64,000 nt of DNA from Desulfomonile tiedjei DSM 6799 (GTDB lineage Bacteria; Desulfobacterota; Desulfomonilia; Desulfomonilales; Desulfomonilaceae): positions 2,294,001-2,358,000 of the forward strand of contig NC_018025.1 in assembly GCF_000266945.1 (NCBI RefSeq). Direction: 5' to 3'. How positions within the stretch are numbered: position 1 is the stretch's first letter; each line of letters begins with the position of its first letter. Below are positions 1 to 10,700 of the stretch, one piece after another. Under the pieces are notes generated by a model. That model saw only the letters and a program-made list of their open reading frames with translations. It did no database searches and was not told the origin of the DNA. A program made the translations under genes and the position numbers.

Positions 1-1738
1 TCAAGGGAGTCCTCAAATCATGTGAAACCGAATACGCGAAAGCCTCCAATTCCTTGTTTGCCAATGATAATTGCACTGTGCGGCTTCTTACTCTTTCCTC
101 CAGCTCAGCATTCAGTTGCTGAATAGTACGAACCAAACGGGCATTGGAAATTGAAATGGCAGCACGATCCGCCACATATTGCAGAAACGATTCATCTTCG
201 ACCGCTAAAGCAGCATGTGACTGATGCCGAATAAGGGTGAGTGTCCCGACAACCTGCTCGTCCGCTCTCATTGGAACAATGAAAATGTCATGACATGAAA
301 GATCGTCGAGAAGCGCCGGGATGTCCTGAAGGTCTTTTCCATGAATCAACAAAGGATTCCCATTGCTTACAACACGGTGGAGCAAGGATGTTTCACTGTC
401 TGACAGAAACGAGAATGATGGCTGTACGACATTCTCCAGAGTTGTTAGAGGATTATGAGCGGCGGAAGCCTCGGACAAATTCCCTTCGTCTGTCAGAAGA
501 TGGATGAAACAATAGTCCCCGAACCATTCGGTGATTCGGTGCACAATACTGGATAAAACCGGAGCATAATCCAGTCCTGCTCTAATGAACTCATCTGAAA
601 TATCCGAAAGCAATCGTGACCGGTCTGCATTACGTCTAATCTCCGCCTCGGCTTGTTTACGCTCCTTTTCCCTTTGCTGCAGCGCCGAGGCCATGTCATC
701 GAAAGCCGCTGCCAGTTCGCCAATTTCGCCTTTTGTTGAGGAAATGCTGGTGCGCGCTCCGAGATTACCGTCTGCCAGTTGTTTCGATGTCTCTACGAGT
801 TCCACCACTCCTCGCATTATGAACACGTGGCCGAAAAGAAAAGCGGCCAATAGACCCAGTACGATTACGGCTCCCAGGGCAATTAAATTACGGGTCAAGA
901 TTCGGTTTGCCGCCGCATACGCTATTTCCTGTGGAATCCCGACATAAACGAATCCTATGCCATGCTCGTCAGACAATAACGGTCGATAACCATAGAGCCG
1001 AGGAACGCCGTCCATCCCCACTGTCTCAGCCACACCTTCTGTTCCGGCCATTGCCATTCTACCGATCTCTGTCTCGGCTGCTGAATGACCAATCCACTTT
1101 TCGGGATCGGGCCACCGGGCAAGTGCTCTACCTTTGGAATCTATGATGGTCATTGACGATCCAGTGGGTAGCTCCACTACAGAAGCAATCCTGACGAGCC
1201 ACGATAAGTCTATTGCAGCGACGACTAATCCCTGGATCTGCTGCCTTCGATCGATTATAGGCTGTGCGAAAGCCAGAGAAGGTTTGCCTGTCAGTCGACC
1301 GACAAGGTAATCACTTACCGTGAAACCACGGGTGCTAAGAGCCCGTTGCACATAGTCTCTGTCGGCGAGATTGATACCAACCTGACCTTTGTTACTGGAA
1401 CACACGAGTTCGCCATTTGAATCCGCGACCGCCAAAGCCGTATAAAATGGATGAATTCGCCGGATACCCTCCAGAAGGAACGAACAATCCTGTAGGTCAC
1501 GGTTCTTTACTGCCGGGAATTCTGTCAAAGATGAGAGTAACTGACGTGTCATCTGGATTGTTTGTTTTGTTTCCAGAGAAATAAGGCTGCTCAAACGCAA
1601 AGCATCTTCTTGAGCGTTGTTTCGGGCATTTTGACGATCTTCGACACCATTGTAAATGATGAGCCCTGCAGCCGGGAGAACGGCAAGAAACACCAGGAGA
1701 ATAAGTCGAAAGCGCAAGCTATTTAGAAAACCCGACAT
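1..1738 (-). CDS. Sensor histidine kinase, 3' part beyond the window (Cache-HAMP-GAF-HisKA)
   Basis: The frame is open from an ATG at 1738 ([12 protein letters not shown]) to the left edge, about 579 codons, so the C-terminus is missing. A short cytoplasmic start is followed by a membrane helix (about residues 10-30). An extracellular double-Cache-like sensor segment follows, with the stretch [15 protein letters not shown] and the later phrase [13 protein letters not shown] second membrane helix is near residue 300, then a HAMP linker, a GAF domain containing [20 protein letters not shown], and a coiled coil. The last residues before the edge are [14 protein letters not shown], the phospho-acceptor H-box of a HisKA domain. 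The ATPase domain must lie outside the window. The ligand is unknown; Cache domains usually bind small organic acids or amino acids. The calls come from reading the translation, not from a profile search. Confidence 0.85.
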   Translation of the reverse strand, partial: MSGFLNSLRFRLILLVFLAVLPAAGLIIYNGVEDRQNARNNAQEDALRLSSLISLETKQTIQMTRQLLSSLTEFPAVKNRDLQDCSFLLEGIRRIHPFYTALAVADSNGELVCSSNKGQVGINLADRDYVQRALSTRGFTVSDYLVGRLTGKPSLAFAQPIIDRRQQIQGLVVAAIDLSWLVRIASVVELPTGSSMTIIDSKGRALARWPDPEKWIGHSAAETEIGRMAMAGTEGVAETVGMDGVPRLYGYRPLLSDEHGIGFVYVGIPQEIAYAAANRILTRNLIALGAVIVLGLLAAFLFGHVFIMRGVVELVETSKQLADGNLGARTSISSTKGEIGELAAAFDDMASALQQREKERKQAEAEIRRNADRSRLLSDISDEFIRAGLDYAPVLSSIVHRITEWFGDYCFIHLLTDEGNLSEASAAHNPLTTLENVVQPSFSFLSDSETSLLHRVVSNGNPLLIHGKDLQDIPALLDDLSCHDIFIVPMRADEQVVGTLTLIRHQSHAALAVEDESFLQYVADRAAISISNARLVRTIQQLNAELEERVRSRTVQLSLANKELEAFAYSVSHDLRTPL

Positions 1739-2194
1739 TTGCCTTTGATTGTTAAAGTGCGATTGTAATATGTGATAAAATTTGTTCAATCATAACCGGC
1801 TCCAGGTCAAAAAGCAAGATTGGGTTCTCTCGAGAGTAAGCCGCTAATTGTCGGCTTCCTTATTGGAGAAACATCGAGTCGTGTTCGAGAATAGAATCCG
1901 GTTAGTTTCATCAACATCTTACTATTTGTAACAGTGCCAAAAATTCTGTCGTTTGTCCTGCGTATGAACTACGGGATATTCGTAGGGATCGGCGTCCCTG
2001 TCGACCCATTTGGTTGATATCATTGATCATGTTGAAGACGTGCCTGCGCGGAGGCACGGCAAAAAATCTGTCCTCAATCGGACATTAGTTTGGCAACTTC
2101 TATAAGAACCAGTCAACACCATTCCCAGGGCAAAAACTCTTCAAGCGACCTTCCAAAGGGTAAACTTGTGAGGAATAAGTGAGAGATGCGGCAA
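1739..2194. other. Gene-free stretch between kinase and TetR
   Basis: About 455 bases with no convincing reading frame. It holds one copy of a 76-bp dispersed repeat (1986-2061) and one copy of a short CATAACCGG motif near 1790. The kinase promoter should lie just above 1738 on the minus strand, but no clear -35/-10 pair stands out. Confidence 0.6.
1986..2061 (+). repeat. 76-bp dispersed intergenic repeat, copy 1
   Basis: Aligns without gaps to the reverse complement of 15001-15076; I count 60 of 76 identical bases. An exact 15-base core, GATATCATTGATCAT, lies between two arms that can fold. The right arm is GTGCC...GGCAC. The left arm forms a clean GACCGGC/GCCGGTC hairpin in the other copy. 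Both copies lie between genes. Confidence 0.75.
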
Positions 2195-3451
2195 TCAAAC
2201 CTTTATGGCCCTGAGCAGAAGATTTATCATTTGTTCTATGCTGACCACAGTCGCTCTGCGTTTGTGGAGCATCATGCGAGACAATGCCTCGTGATCGAAA
2301 CTCCCCTGAATCAGATGGAGGTAATAATCGATTTGAAAGTTCTGTCTAAAAAGACCCGTCTTCTGGCCTTCATCGACGGTGGACCTGATGAGCTTCCAAA
2401 AGCGATGCGTGTTTCTGTACGCCTGCGAATTGTAAAATGCAGGGTTTCTGTAAAGCTCCAGGATCAAGACACGGGTCTCCCATTCCCGCGTCTGAAAGTC
2501 CAGAGCCCATCTCCGGAGCAGATTGAGCAGGCGCTCCTCTGCATTAAGAGTCCCGGAGAAGACCCGCTCCACTTCATCGGCGAGTTCGTTGAGCCAGTTT
2601 CCTGGAACACGAAGCAACAGATCTTCCTTGCTCTTGAAATACTGGTAAATCGAGGCCTCGGCGATCCCGGCTTTTCCTGCGATCTCCGAGATAGTCGCCC
2701 CTCCGTACCCCTTCTGAGCGAAGACTTCGGCCGCTGCTTGCAAAATGGTCCTGCGTCTCAATTCGCCTCGACGCGGTTCATCTCCGTTTTCGCTCCTGGC
2801 CTTTTCTTCTCGTTTCCAAATAGCGGCCTTTATCAACGAGAATAGTTGATCTGAGACATCCGTGGGATCGTACTCGTCATCAAAAAAGAGCCATCTCAAA
2901 ACAACGCTGTCAATGGCTCCAAAAATCATGTCAAGCACCAGCACCGGCTCTATTTCGGGATCCACATCTCCGTCACTGATGCCTTCTCGTATTGCGTCTG
3001 CAGCGAAACTGCTGTAGCGCCTCAGCATCTCGTATGCTGAAGATTCGTAAAAAGCGGGCAGAGTTCTGAGGTCTCGCAGCAAAATAGACGTATAATCCTT
3101 GTTGATTGAAAGGTCCCTGAGCTGGTGCCAGATCAGCTTTCTGAGTTTCGGCTCGGCACCTTTCATGCCCTGAAGATGCTCGGTGACATTTGCGAGTGTC
3201 TCTTTGAGGTGTCTTTCCGGAACAGTAACGATCAGATTTTCTTTCGTTTTAAAATACTGGAAGATAGACGCCTCGTGTACCCCGGAATCATTCGAAATAT
3301 CAGCGATGGTCGTATCATGAAAACCGCGAGCGGCAAAGATACGCTCGGCAGATCCTATGATCAGTTGGCGTTTCTTATCTGCCGAAGAACTCCTTCGCCC
3401 TGTCGGGGACCCCTTTTTGTTAATGTTTTCAGGCGATCCGGTCTGATCCAT
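2195..3451 (-). CDS. Tandem (double) TetR-family transcriptional regulator
   Basis: 418 residues from the ATG at 3451, which has GGAG eight bases upstream; the frame stays open to 3523 but lacks a ribosome site there. It contains two complete TetR units in one chain. The first N-terminal helix-turn-helix reads SAERIFAARGFHDTTIADIS...ASIFQYFKTKENLI (about residues 30-75). The second reads AAEVFAQKGYGGATISEIAG...ASIYQYFKSKEDLLL (about 235-280). Each is followed by its own helical ligand/dimer domain. Ordinary TetR proteins are about 200 residues and dimerise, so this looks like a covalently linked dimer that arose by duplication. It is divergent from the bam operon, so control of benzoyl-CoA reductase genes, perhaps by an aromatic CoA ester, is the likeliest role; that is inference. 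Confidence 0.9.
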   Translation of the reverse strand: MDQTGSPENINKKGSPTGRRSSSADKKRQLIIGSAERIFAARGFHDTTIADISNDSGVHEASIFQYFKTKENLIVTVPERHLKETLANVTEHLQGMKGAEPKLRKLIWHQLRDLSINKDYTSILLRDLRTLPAFYESSAYEMLRRYSSFAADAIREGISDGDVDPEIEPVLVLDMIFGAIDSVVLRWLFFDDEYDPTDVSDQLFSLIKAAIWKREEKARSENGDEPRRGELRRRTILQAAAEVFAQKGYGGATISEIAGKAGIAEASIYQYFKSKEDLLLRVPGNWLNELADEVERVFSGTLNAEERLLNLLRRWALDFQTREWETRVLILELYRNPAFYNSQAYRNTHRFWKLIRSTVDEGQKTGLFRQNFQIDYYLHLIQGSFDHEALSRMMLHKRRATVVSIEQMINLLLRAIKV

Positions 3452-3484
3452 GCGATAAACTCCGGTGTAGAAAATGCAAAGTTC

Positions 3485-3513
3485 ACTATATATTGGTTGA
3501 AAACCGAATACAA
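3485..3513 (-). promoter_or_regulatory. Promoter for the double TetR gene
   Basis: On the minus strand TTGTAT (3508-3513) and TATAGT (3485-3490) are separated by 17 bases. The spacer contains the inverted repeat GGTTGAAAACC (3495-3505), suggesting autoregulation. It sits just upstream of the ATG at 3451. Confidence 0.6.
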
Positions 3514-3519
3514 GTCTTG
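3511..3519. promoter_or_regulatory. Candidate TetR operator, copy 1 (CAAGTCTTG)
   Basis: Perfect 9-base palindrome CAAG-T-CTTG overlapping both the -35 box of the bam promoter and the -35 box of the divergent tetR promoter. An identical copy lies 51 bases downstream. Confidence 0.5.
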
Positions 3520-3544
3520 ACATAAATTTTATATAAGTTATATT
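3517..3544 (+). promoter_or_regulatory. Promoter of the bam operon
   Basis: TTGACA (3517-3522), a 16-base AT-rich spacer, then TATATT (3539-3544). A start near 3551 would give a leader of about 310 bases before bamB. No other gene occupies 3551-3864; a 61-codon frame there has no homology I recognise. Confidence 0.6.
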
Positions 3545-3559
3545 CGTATCAACGAGGTT

Positions 3560-3572
3560 ACCAAGTCTTGGT
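3560..3572. promoter_or_regulatory. Candidate TetR operator, copy 2 (ACCAAGTCTTGGT)
   Basis: Perfect 13-base inverted repeat ACCAAG-T-CTTGGT just downstream of the predicted bam transcription start. It shares the core CAAGTCTTG with the copy at 3511-3519. Outer arms GGTTA (3556-3560) and TAACC (3578-3582) extend the symmetry. Confidence 0.5.
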
Positions 3573-3864
3573 CAGCATAACCGGCAGAGCCCGGACACAG
3601 GTCCAATCCATCCCATTCTACTCTTGAGTTGGATCTCCGGCGCGCCATCCAGCAAGGCAGGCCAGCGTGACTAAAAGAGATTCTGATTCGGCCGCTTTTC
3701 AGACCAATCCTGGAGAAGAAGAAGCTATCGGCGCCATTGGCAATCGACAGCATGCGCTTCGGAGCGCCTCGACCGGAATTATCGGGAACATGCTGGTTAG
3801 GCAGTTTTCGATCGAAGAAACGCAGACGACCATTTTTGCAGGTCGAGTGTAAGGGGAAAATCAA

Positions 3865-5865
3865 ATGAGGTACGCAGAAACAGGGTTCAATTTAGAGATC
3901 GATCTAACCCGGGGAAACGTTGAAAGGGTAGAAAGCGATCCGAGAGATACCGAGCTTTATTTGGGGGGCCTCGGCACCAACGCGAAAATACTATGGGACA
4001 GGGTGCCTCCTGAAGTCGACCCCTTTTCACCCGATAATCTTCTCATATTCAGCGCAGGTCTCTTATGTGGCACGCCTGCTACCGGCTGCAATCGCACCAT
4101 TGTTTCCACCGTCTCGCCCCAGACTCAGTTGATGTCTTTTTCCATGATGGGAGGTTTTTTCGCACCCGAACTGAAGTATGCCGGTTATGACAAAGTGATC
4201 CTACGCGGCAAGTCCCCCAAGCTGGTCTACATATGGATCAATAATGACAAAGTGGAAATACGCGATGCCGCCCATTTGAAGGGAAAAGGCACTGTCGAAA
4301 CAGCCGAGCTTATCCGACAGGAATTGAAGGAACCAAATGCCCAGGTAGCTTCCATCGGACTGGCAGGCGAAAACAGAGTCTATTTTGCTTCCATCGAACA
4401 GGGCAGGTCCAGCGCCAGTCGAGGCGGTATCGGCGCAGTAATGGGAGACAAAGGTGTAAAAGCCATCGTTGTTCGTGGAACGAAGGACGTCAATGTCGCC
4501 CAACCGGCTGAGTTCATGGACCTCTGCAAAGAAGTGCTGAATTACATAAAATTCCGAAATGACAATCCGATTCCAGGTGTTATGCCCATTCTGGCCGGGC
4601 TCGGATCGCCCCAGGAAATGAAAGTCCACGATGAAAAGTGGCATACCGAAAATTTTATGTGGGGAAATTCACGTGTCCGCAGAAAAGACTTCTGGAACGA
4701 TGAAATCGCAAAGCAGTGGGCTGAGACCCTGGACAGTATGCGGACGCGATTGATCAGTTGCTATAACTGTCCGATGACATGCGGAGCAACTATTTCTCCT
4801 CCCGGACTTCCCACGTACATGATGAAGTGTTTCTCGAAGCTCACTTATACCATGGCGGCCTTTTCGGACCTGGAATTCGGTCTGGGTATTGCTCAAAGCG
4901 CCACGGAGTACGGAGTTGACGGATTCTCGACTCCGCAAGTCATGGCCTTTGCCCTTGAGCTTTACGAGAACGGCATACTGACTGACGATGATTTCCCGGG
5001 AATGCCGGCAGATAATGAAGGGAGATTCTACTGGTTACTCGATAGAATTGTCCGGCGCGAAGGGATTGGAGACATCTTGGCCAATGGTACATATTGGGCG
5101 GCCAAGCAGATCGGTAAAGGCGCTGAGGCCTACGCTCATAACAATATAAAAAAACATGAGCAACTTCCTCTCAAGCTATCGATGCTGAATCCCATTTATT
5201 TCCTCATGTACTGTACCGGCGAGAAGATCAACATCACTCAGATTGAAGGGCAATTCCCTCAGGCTCCCTTCCTCACGATGGAGGAGAGAGAAGCGTTCGT
5301 GAAGGATTGGTTCCAGGTTCCCGATGAGAAATTCAAACAGTATTTCCTGGACTGGGAACCACGCGGAGAAAAATCGATGCCTTTCTATCCGACCGTTGAA
5401 ATGTGTTGTGACATTGTCGACTGGCAGGAAAGAATGCACTACATCGATGATGCTCTGGGAATGTGCGCCGGTTTGTCTTCTTTTCCGCTGAAGCCTCCAT
5501 ATCACATCCACAATTATCCTAAATTCATATCCGCAGGTGCAGGGATTGATATGGATGAAGAGAAGCTGACACAAGCAACCAAGAGATATAGGACTTTGAT
5601 CCGGGCCTACAATGTCAGAAGGGGCATGAGAAGGAAAGACGACAAGCCCCCTGAGAACCACTGGAAGAAGAGATTTCCCGAACTCGAAAAGCAACTTCTG
5701 GACACGTATTACCAGTTCAAAGGGTGGAACCGCCAAGGCATTCCCACCAAGGAATCTCTGCATGAGTTGGATTTGGATTACGTAGCCGAAGAGTTCGAGA
5801 AGAGGGGTATCTATTCAGAAGATGATACGACACCCGGTGAGAGTCTGGCGCAAGCGACTGCATAA
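3865..5865 (+). CDS. bamB: Benzoyl-CoA reductase class II, tungsten active-site subunit BamB
   Basis: 666-residue cytoplasmic AOR-family protein; ATG at 3865 preceded by AAGGGG. It carries bis-pterin tungsten and one [4Fe-4S] cluster and reduces benzoyl-CoA to a cyclic dienoyl-CoA. The cluster cysteines are C299-x2-C302-x3-C306 with the fourth at C534. E251, H260 and C322 fall at the positions I remember for the catalytic Glu/His and the tungsten-ligating Cys of Geobacter metallireducens BamB; that numbering is from memory, but the exact coincidence argues for a true BamB over a generic AOR. It is the first gene of an eight-gene run in the canonical order B-C-D-E-F-G-H-I. The main alternative is another AOR-type acyl-CoA or aldehyde enzyme with Hdr partners. 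Confidence 0.92.
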   Translation: MRYAETGFNLEIDLTRGNVERVESDPRDTELYLGGLGTNAKILWDRVPPEVDPFSPDNLLIFSAGLLCGTPATGCNRTIVSTVSPQTQLMSFSMMGGFFAPELKYAGYDKVILRGKSPKLVYIWINNDKVEIRDAAHLKGKGTVETAELIRQELKEPNAQVASIGLAGENRVYFASIEQGRSSASRGGIGAVMGDKGVKAIVVRGTKDVNVAQPAEFMDLCKEVLNYIKFRNDNPIPGVMPILAGLGSPQEMKVHDEKWHTENFMWGNSRVRRKDFWNDEIAKQWAETLDSMRTRLISCYNCPMTCGATISPPGLPTYMMKCFSKLTYTMAAFSDLEFGLGIAQSATEYGVDGFSTPQVMAFALELYENGILTDDDFPGMPADNEGRFYWLLDRIVRREGIGDILANGTYWAAKQIGKGAEAYAHNNIKKHEQLPLKLSMLNPIYFLMYCTGEKINITQIEGQFPQAPFLTMEEREAFVKDWFQVPDEKFKQYFLDWEPRGEKSMPFYPTVEMCCDIVDWQERMHYIDDALGMCAGLSSFPLKPPYHIHNYPKFISAGAGIDMDEEKLTQATKRYRTLIRAYNVRRGMRRKDDKPPENHWKKRFPELEKQLLDTYYQFKGWNRQGIPTKESLHELDLDYVAEEFEKRGIYSEDDTTPGESLAQATA

Positions 5866-5884
5866 GGTAAAGGGGTGGTGACTC

Positions 5885-6433
5885 ATGGCTGAGAAAACAA
5901 AGAAAAAAGTTAAGACGATAAGAGTTGATGTGGACAAATGCAATGGTTGCCGAGCCTGTGAGGTAGCCTGCTCCGCTTTTCATGCCACACCCAAATATAG
6001 CAGCAATAATCCTGCGAGATCTCGTATTCGGGTGATTCGTGAACCTATTAGAGATATCTATGTTCCGGTGTACGCGGGTGAATACACGCCCGCCGAGTGC
6101 TCAGGCAGAGACAAGTACATCATAGACGGAAAACAATATGATGAATGCGCCTTCTGCAGAGCTTCCTGTCCATCCAGAGACACTTTCAAAGAACCCGATT
6201 CCGGCCTTCCTCTGAAGTGCGATATGTGTGAAAGCGACCCAACACTGGAAAAACCCATCTGTGTTCAATGGTGCGGTGTTGACGCCCTGATTTACGAAGA
6301 AAGGGAAGAGGAAGTAGAGGAAACTACGGAGCAGGAAGAGTTGGAGACCGGATTGGAAGCATTGGTAAACAAATTCGGAATGGACAAGATGATGGATACC
6401 GTAGCACGAATGTTACAATCAAAGAAGGAATAA
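5885..6433 (+). CDS. bamC: Polyferredoxin electron-transfer subunit BamC
   Basis: 182 residues, 19 bases after bamB; GGTGGTG precedes the ATG. The Cys-rich motifs are CNGCRACEVACSAFH near the start, CAFCRASCP in the middle, and CDMC followed by CVQWCGVDAL toward residue 130, enough for about three [4Fe-4S] clusters of the DMSO-reductase/HycB-like ferredoxin type. A Glu-rich tail (EEREEEVEETTEQEE) follows. In the known complex BamC accompanies BamB and passes single low-potential electrons to its [4Fe-4S] cluster. There is no signal peptide, so it is cytoplasmic. Confidence 0.9.
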   Translation: MAEKTKKKVKTIRVDVDKCNGCRACEVACSAFHATPKYSSNNPARSRIRVIREPIRDIYVPVYAGEYTPAECSGRDKYIIDGKQYDECAFCRASCPSRDTFKEPDSGLPLKCDMCESDPTLEKPICVQWCGVDALIYEEREEEVEETTEQEELETGLEALVNKFGMDKMMDTVARMLQSKKE

Positions 6434-6490
6434 CGCATAACCGGCTGTAAGAAGGGTCCCAAGCAACTATCCAAGAAGAGGCAAAAAATA

Positions 6491-7642
6491 ATGGAGATTG
6501 TAACCCCCTTAAAAGAGATCGTTGACGAAATAAAGGCGAGCGGTGGAGATGCCTTTAAGAGATGCTTTCAATGCGGGTTATGCGATACGGTTTGTCCGTG
6601 GAACAGAGTGCGAAGCTTCAGTATGCGCAAGATCGTCCGAGAGGCGACGTTCGGTCTGACTGAGATAGAGAGTGAAGATATCTGGCGTTGCACCACCTGC
6701 GGAAGATGCCCTCAGAAGTGCCCCAGGGACGTAAAACAGATAGAATCCGGGGTGGCATTACGCAAAATCGCCACGGCATACCAGGTCTTTCCGCCTTCAG
6801 TCAAGCCTGTCCGCACAGCCAGCGCAAGCCTCGTCGGCGAAGGTAACCCTTTGAGTGAAGAGCGTAAGAACAGGGCGAACTGGGCGCAAGGTCTCTCCGT
6901 ACAACCCTTCACGGAAGAAATGGAGATCTTATATTTTCCGGGCTGCTACCTCAGTTACGACCCGAGATTGAAAAAGGTGGCAAGGGCCACAGCCGAAATC
7001 CTCAATAAGGCAGAGGTGAATTTCGGGATTCTGGGTGAAAAAGAGAGCTGCTGCGGAGAAAGTATCCGCAAGACCGGCGAAGAGGAATTGTTCCGACGCC
7101 TTGCCAAAGAAAACATCAAGACCTTTATCGAAAACGGGGTGAAGAAAATCCTCGTTTCATCCCCCCATTGTTATCATACCTTCAAGAATGAGTACCCCGA
7201 ATTTATGGTGCACTTCGAGGTGATTCATCTCTCTCAGTATTTGTTCCAGCTCATTCAAGAGGGAAGGCTTCAGCTCAACAAGTCGTATGAAAAGAAAATT
7301 ACCTATCATGACCCGTGCTATCTGGGCCGACATAACGGCATTTACGACGAACCGCGCGAAGTCTTGAAGAAGGTGTCCGGCCTGGAGTTGAATGAGATGA
7401 TCGATTCACGGGTAGACAGCCTCTGTTGCGGCGGTGGCGGAGGCAGAATCTGGATGGAAACACCTAAGGGTGAGAGATTCTGCGATCTGAGATTGGAACA
7501 GGCCATGTCAGTGGGAGCAGAAGTGCTGGTAACAGCCTGCCCGTATTGCATCTCCAACTTCGAGGATAGCCGGTTAACCCTGGATGCCGCCGAAAAAATT
7601 GAAGTGAAAGATATCACGGAGATAATCCAGGCAGTGATTTAG
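6491..7642 (+). CDS. bamD: HdrD/GlpC-like iron-sulfur subunit BamD
   Basis: 383 residues, 57 bases after bamC. Two [4Fe-4S] motifs lie near the N-terminus ([12 protein letters not shown] from about residue 25 and [12 protein letters not shown] from about residue 67). Two CCG domains follow, with the cores FPGCYLSYD...ESCCGES and [11 protein letters not shown]...LCCGGGGG. This is the heterodisulfide-reductase HdrB/HdrD architecture, in which CCG cysteines bind noncubane [4Fe-4S] clusters. In class II benzoyl-CoA reductase it is thought to connect the BamE flavin subunit with BamBC. The length is usual for the family. Confidence 0.9.
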   Translation: MEIVTPLKEIVDEIKASGGDAFKRCFQCGLCDTVCPWNRVRSFSMRKIVREATFGLTEIESEDIWRCTTCGRCPQKCPRDVKQIESGVALRKIATAYQVFPPSVKPVRTASASLVGEGNPLSEERKNRANWAQGLSVQPFTEEMEILYFPGCYLSYDPRLKKVARATAEILNKAEVNFGILGEKESCCGESIRKTGEEELFRRLAKENIKTFIENGVKKILVSSPHCYHTFKNEYPEFMVHFEVIHLSQYLFQLIQEGRLQLNKSYEKKITYHDPCYLGRHNGIYDEPREVLKKVSGLELNEMIDSRVDSLCCGGGGGRIWMETPKGERFCDLRLEQAMSVGAEVLVTACPYCISNFEDSRLTLDAAEKIEVKDITEIIQAVI

Positions 7643-7739
7643 CCTCTGTTTAGAAACGAAATCTCGACCCAAACGAGATCCGGTTCAGACTGGATACAGA
7701 CGATTTGGGGAACCGAAAGACCCGATAAGGAATAGCTCA

Positions 7740-10700
7740 ATGGAAAGAGAACAAATCGAACAGATTTGTAAGGGATTCGCAGACAGGAATTTCGGAGATG
7801 TCATGGTCGTAGGTGGAGGGGTCAGCGGTATTCAGGCCTCTCTGGACCTTGCCACTGCTGGTTTCAGGGTTTACCTGGTCGAGAAAGCGCCGAGCATCGG
7901 CGGCCACATGGCCCAGCTTGACAAGACCTTTCCGACCAATGACTGTTCCATGTGAATTCTCTCACCCAAGCTGGTCGAGGTCGGCCGGCACCCCAACATA
8001 GAGGTCCTCACCTATACTGAAGTTAACAGTGTAGAAGGGGAAGCGGGAGACTTCACGGTATCCCTGACGAAGAAGCCCAGATATATTATCGAGGAGAAAT
8101 GCACAGGCTGTACGACGTGCGTAGAATACTGCCCCATCGAATATCCTGATAAATTCAATCAGGAAATATCGAAGAACAAGGCAGTCCACGTATACTTCTC
8201 TCAGGCAATTCCTCTTGTCTCATATATCGATGAGAGTTGCATTTATCTGAAAGAGAAGAAATGCCGTATTTGCGAGGGAGTATGTCAGGCCAAAGCCATA
8301 GATTTCCACCAAAAACCTGAGAAGATGGAAATCAAGGTAGGGGCGATCATTCTGTCCCCCGGCATGGAGCCCTTCGATCCTAAAGTGAAGGACGAATATG
8401 GCTACGGAAAGTTCCAGAACGTGGTCACCAGTATGGACTACGAACGGCTCTTGTCTTCCACCGGACCGTTCGAGGGCGAGATACTGCGTGCTTCGGACAA
8501 GAAGCATCCTCATAAAGTGGCCTGGATTCAATGCGTCGGTTCCAGACGGGTTACACAGGGCGATAACAGTTATTGCTCAGGAGTATGCTGCACGTACACC
8601 CAGAAGCAGGTGATTCTGACAAAGGATCATAACGCTGAGGCCGAGTGTACCATATTCCATAATGATATCCGATCCTTCGGTAAAGATTTTGAACGCTACT
8701 TCAAGAGGACGGAAGATCTTCCCGGGATCCGTTTTATGAGAAGCTACGCCTCGATCGTGGGGGAGGACCCGGAAACCAAGAACGTAAAGATACGATATGC
8801 TACGGCAGAAGATGGCGTAAAAGAAGAAGAATTCGATATGGTGGTATTATCCGTTGGATTGAACCCACCGAACGATGGAAAAGATATTGCGAACAAGTTC
8901 GGTATCGAGCTCAGTTCACGCGGATTCTGTAAAATAGCATCCTCCAATCCTATGGAAACCTCCCGGCCCGGGATTTTCATAAGCGGGGCTTTCCAGGGAC
9001 CTGTAGATATCCCCGAGTCGGTATTCAGCGCCAGCGGAGCAGGTTCCCAGATTGGTGAGTTCCTCGATTACAGACGAGGAAAGCTTGCTAAAGACAGAGT
9101 GTATCCTCCCGAGAGGGATGTCTCCCAGGAGGAGCCGAGAGTTGGCGTATTCGTATGTCATTGCGGGGCCAATATCGGAAGAATAGTCAATGTTCCTGAA
9201 ACTGTAGAGTACTTGAAGACGCTTCCGAATGTGGTGTACGCTCAGGAACAGTTATTTTCCTGCGCCACGAATTCTGCCAAAGAAATAACCGATATGGCAA
9301 AGGAAAAGGGGCTCAATCGGGTAGTCATCGCTGCATGCTCCCCGAGGACGCTTGAGCCCTTGTTCCGAGATACGCTGAGAGAAGCTGGAATTAATCAGTA
9401 TTACTTCGAAATGGCCAATATCCGGGAGCACAATTCCTGGGTACACTCCAAAGAAAAGGAAGAGGCAACACGGAAGGCAAAGGATATTGCCCGGATGTCG
9501 GTTGCCCGAGCCTGCCACCTGGAGCCGTTGCAGGAATACGATCTGCCGGTCAACAAAGCCGCACTGGTGATCGGTGGAGGCATTGCCGGCATGAATTGTG
9601 CCCTGTCCATAGCCAATCAGGGGCATCAGGTCCACCTGGTGGAAAGGGGCAAGGAGCTTGGAGGAATAGCACGAAGGGTTCACTCCACACTGGATGGAAT
9701 GGATGTTCAGGAGTACCTGAGCGATCTCATAGCAAAGGTCTATCGACATCACCTGATCCACGTGTACCATGATGCGACAATCACTGACGCTACAGGGTAT
9801 GTCGGCAATTTCGTGACCTCGGTGAAGTCTGAAAAAGGGTTCACACAGATAAAGCACGGTGCAGCAGTTCTTGCCATAGGTGCCGATCTCTATACGCCGA
9901 CCGAATACCTCTACGGAGAAGATGAAAGGGTGATGACTCACCTCGAGTTGGAGGAAGGGATCGCCAGGGAAGACGAGAAAATCGTTAACGCTCAAAGTCT
10001 CGTGATGATCCAGTGTGTAGGCTGCAGAAACGAAGACAGAAATTACTGTAGCCGGCTATGCTGCAGTGAATCCGTGAAGAATGCACTGAAGCTGAAAGAG
10101 AAGAATCCGGAGATGGATATTTATATTCTCTTCCGGGATATGAGAACGTACGGATTCAATGAGGATTATTACCGGGAAGCGTCGAACAAGGATATAAAGT
10201 TCATTCGCTATGAGCCGGAAGATAAACCTGAAGTTGGAGTCGGTGAGGCCGAGGATGGACGACCCGTCCTCAAAGTTACGGTAACCGACTTCATTTTGGG
10301 GAAGAAGCTTGAACTGGATGCTGATGTTATCGCTTTGGCTGCCGCTATTGTTCCGTCTGCAGCGACCAAGGAAATAGCGGGTCTCTTCAAAGTGACGTTG
10401 AATCCGGACGGCTTCTTCAAAGAAGCTCATGTCAAATTGCGACCCGTCGAGTTCGGAACAGACGGCGTTTATCTCTGTGGATTGGCTCATTATCCCAAGT
10501 TCATACAGGAAACGATCAATCAGGCTTACGGAGCTGCGGGCCGGGTTCTGACACTTCTCTCCCGTGATGTAGTGGTTGCCTCCGGTTCCGTGTGCGAAGT
10601 GGATGAGAACAAATGCGTTTCCTGCGGAGCATGTATCACGGTGTGCAACTACGGCGCCATAGACTTTTATGAAACGCCCCAGGGCCGCAGAGCCAGAGTT

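Noticed and set aside
2186-2845. 219-codon plus-strand frame
   Set aside because: Shadow of the double TetR gene on the other strand; no domain resemblance.
3667-3852. 61-codon frame in the bam leader
   Set aside because: No ribosome site or recognisable family, and composition is not protein-like; treated as untranslated leader.
7740-8325. Frameshift or nonsense pseudogene in the HdrA-like gene
   Set aside because: Homology continues in the same frame on both sides of a single TGA at a known Cys/Sec site, and the operon mate has the same feature.
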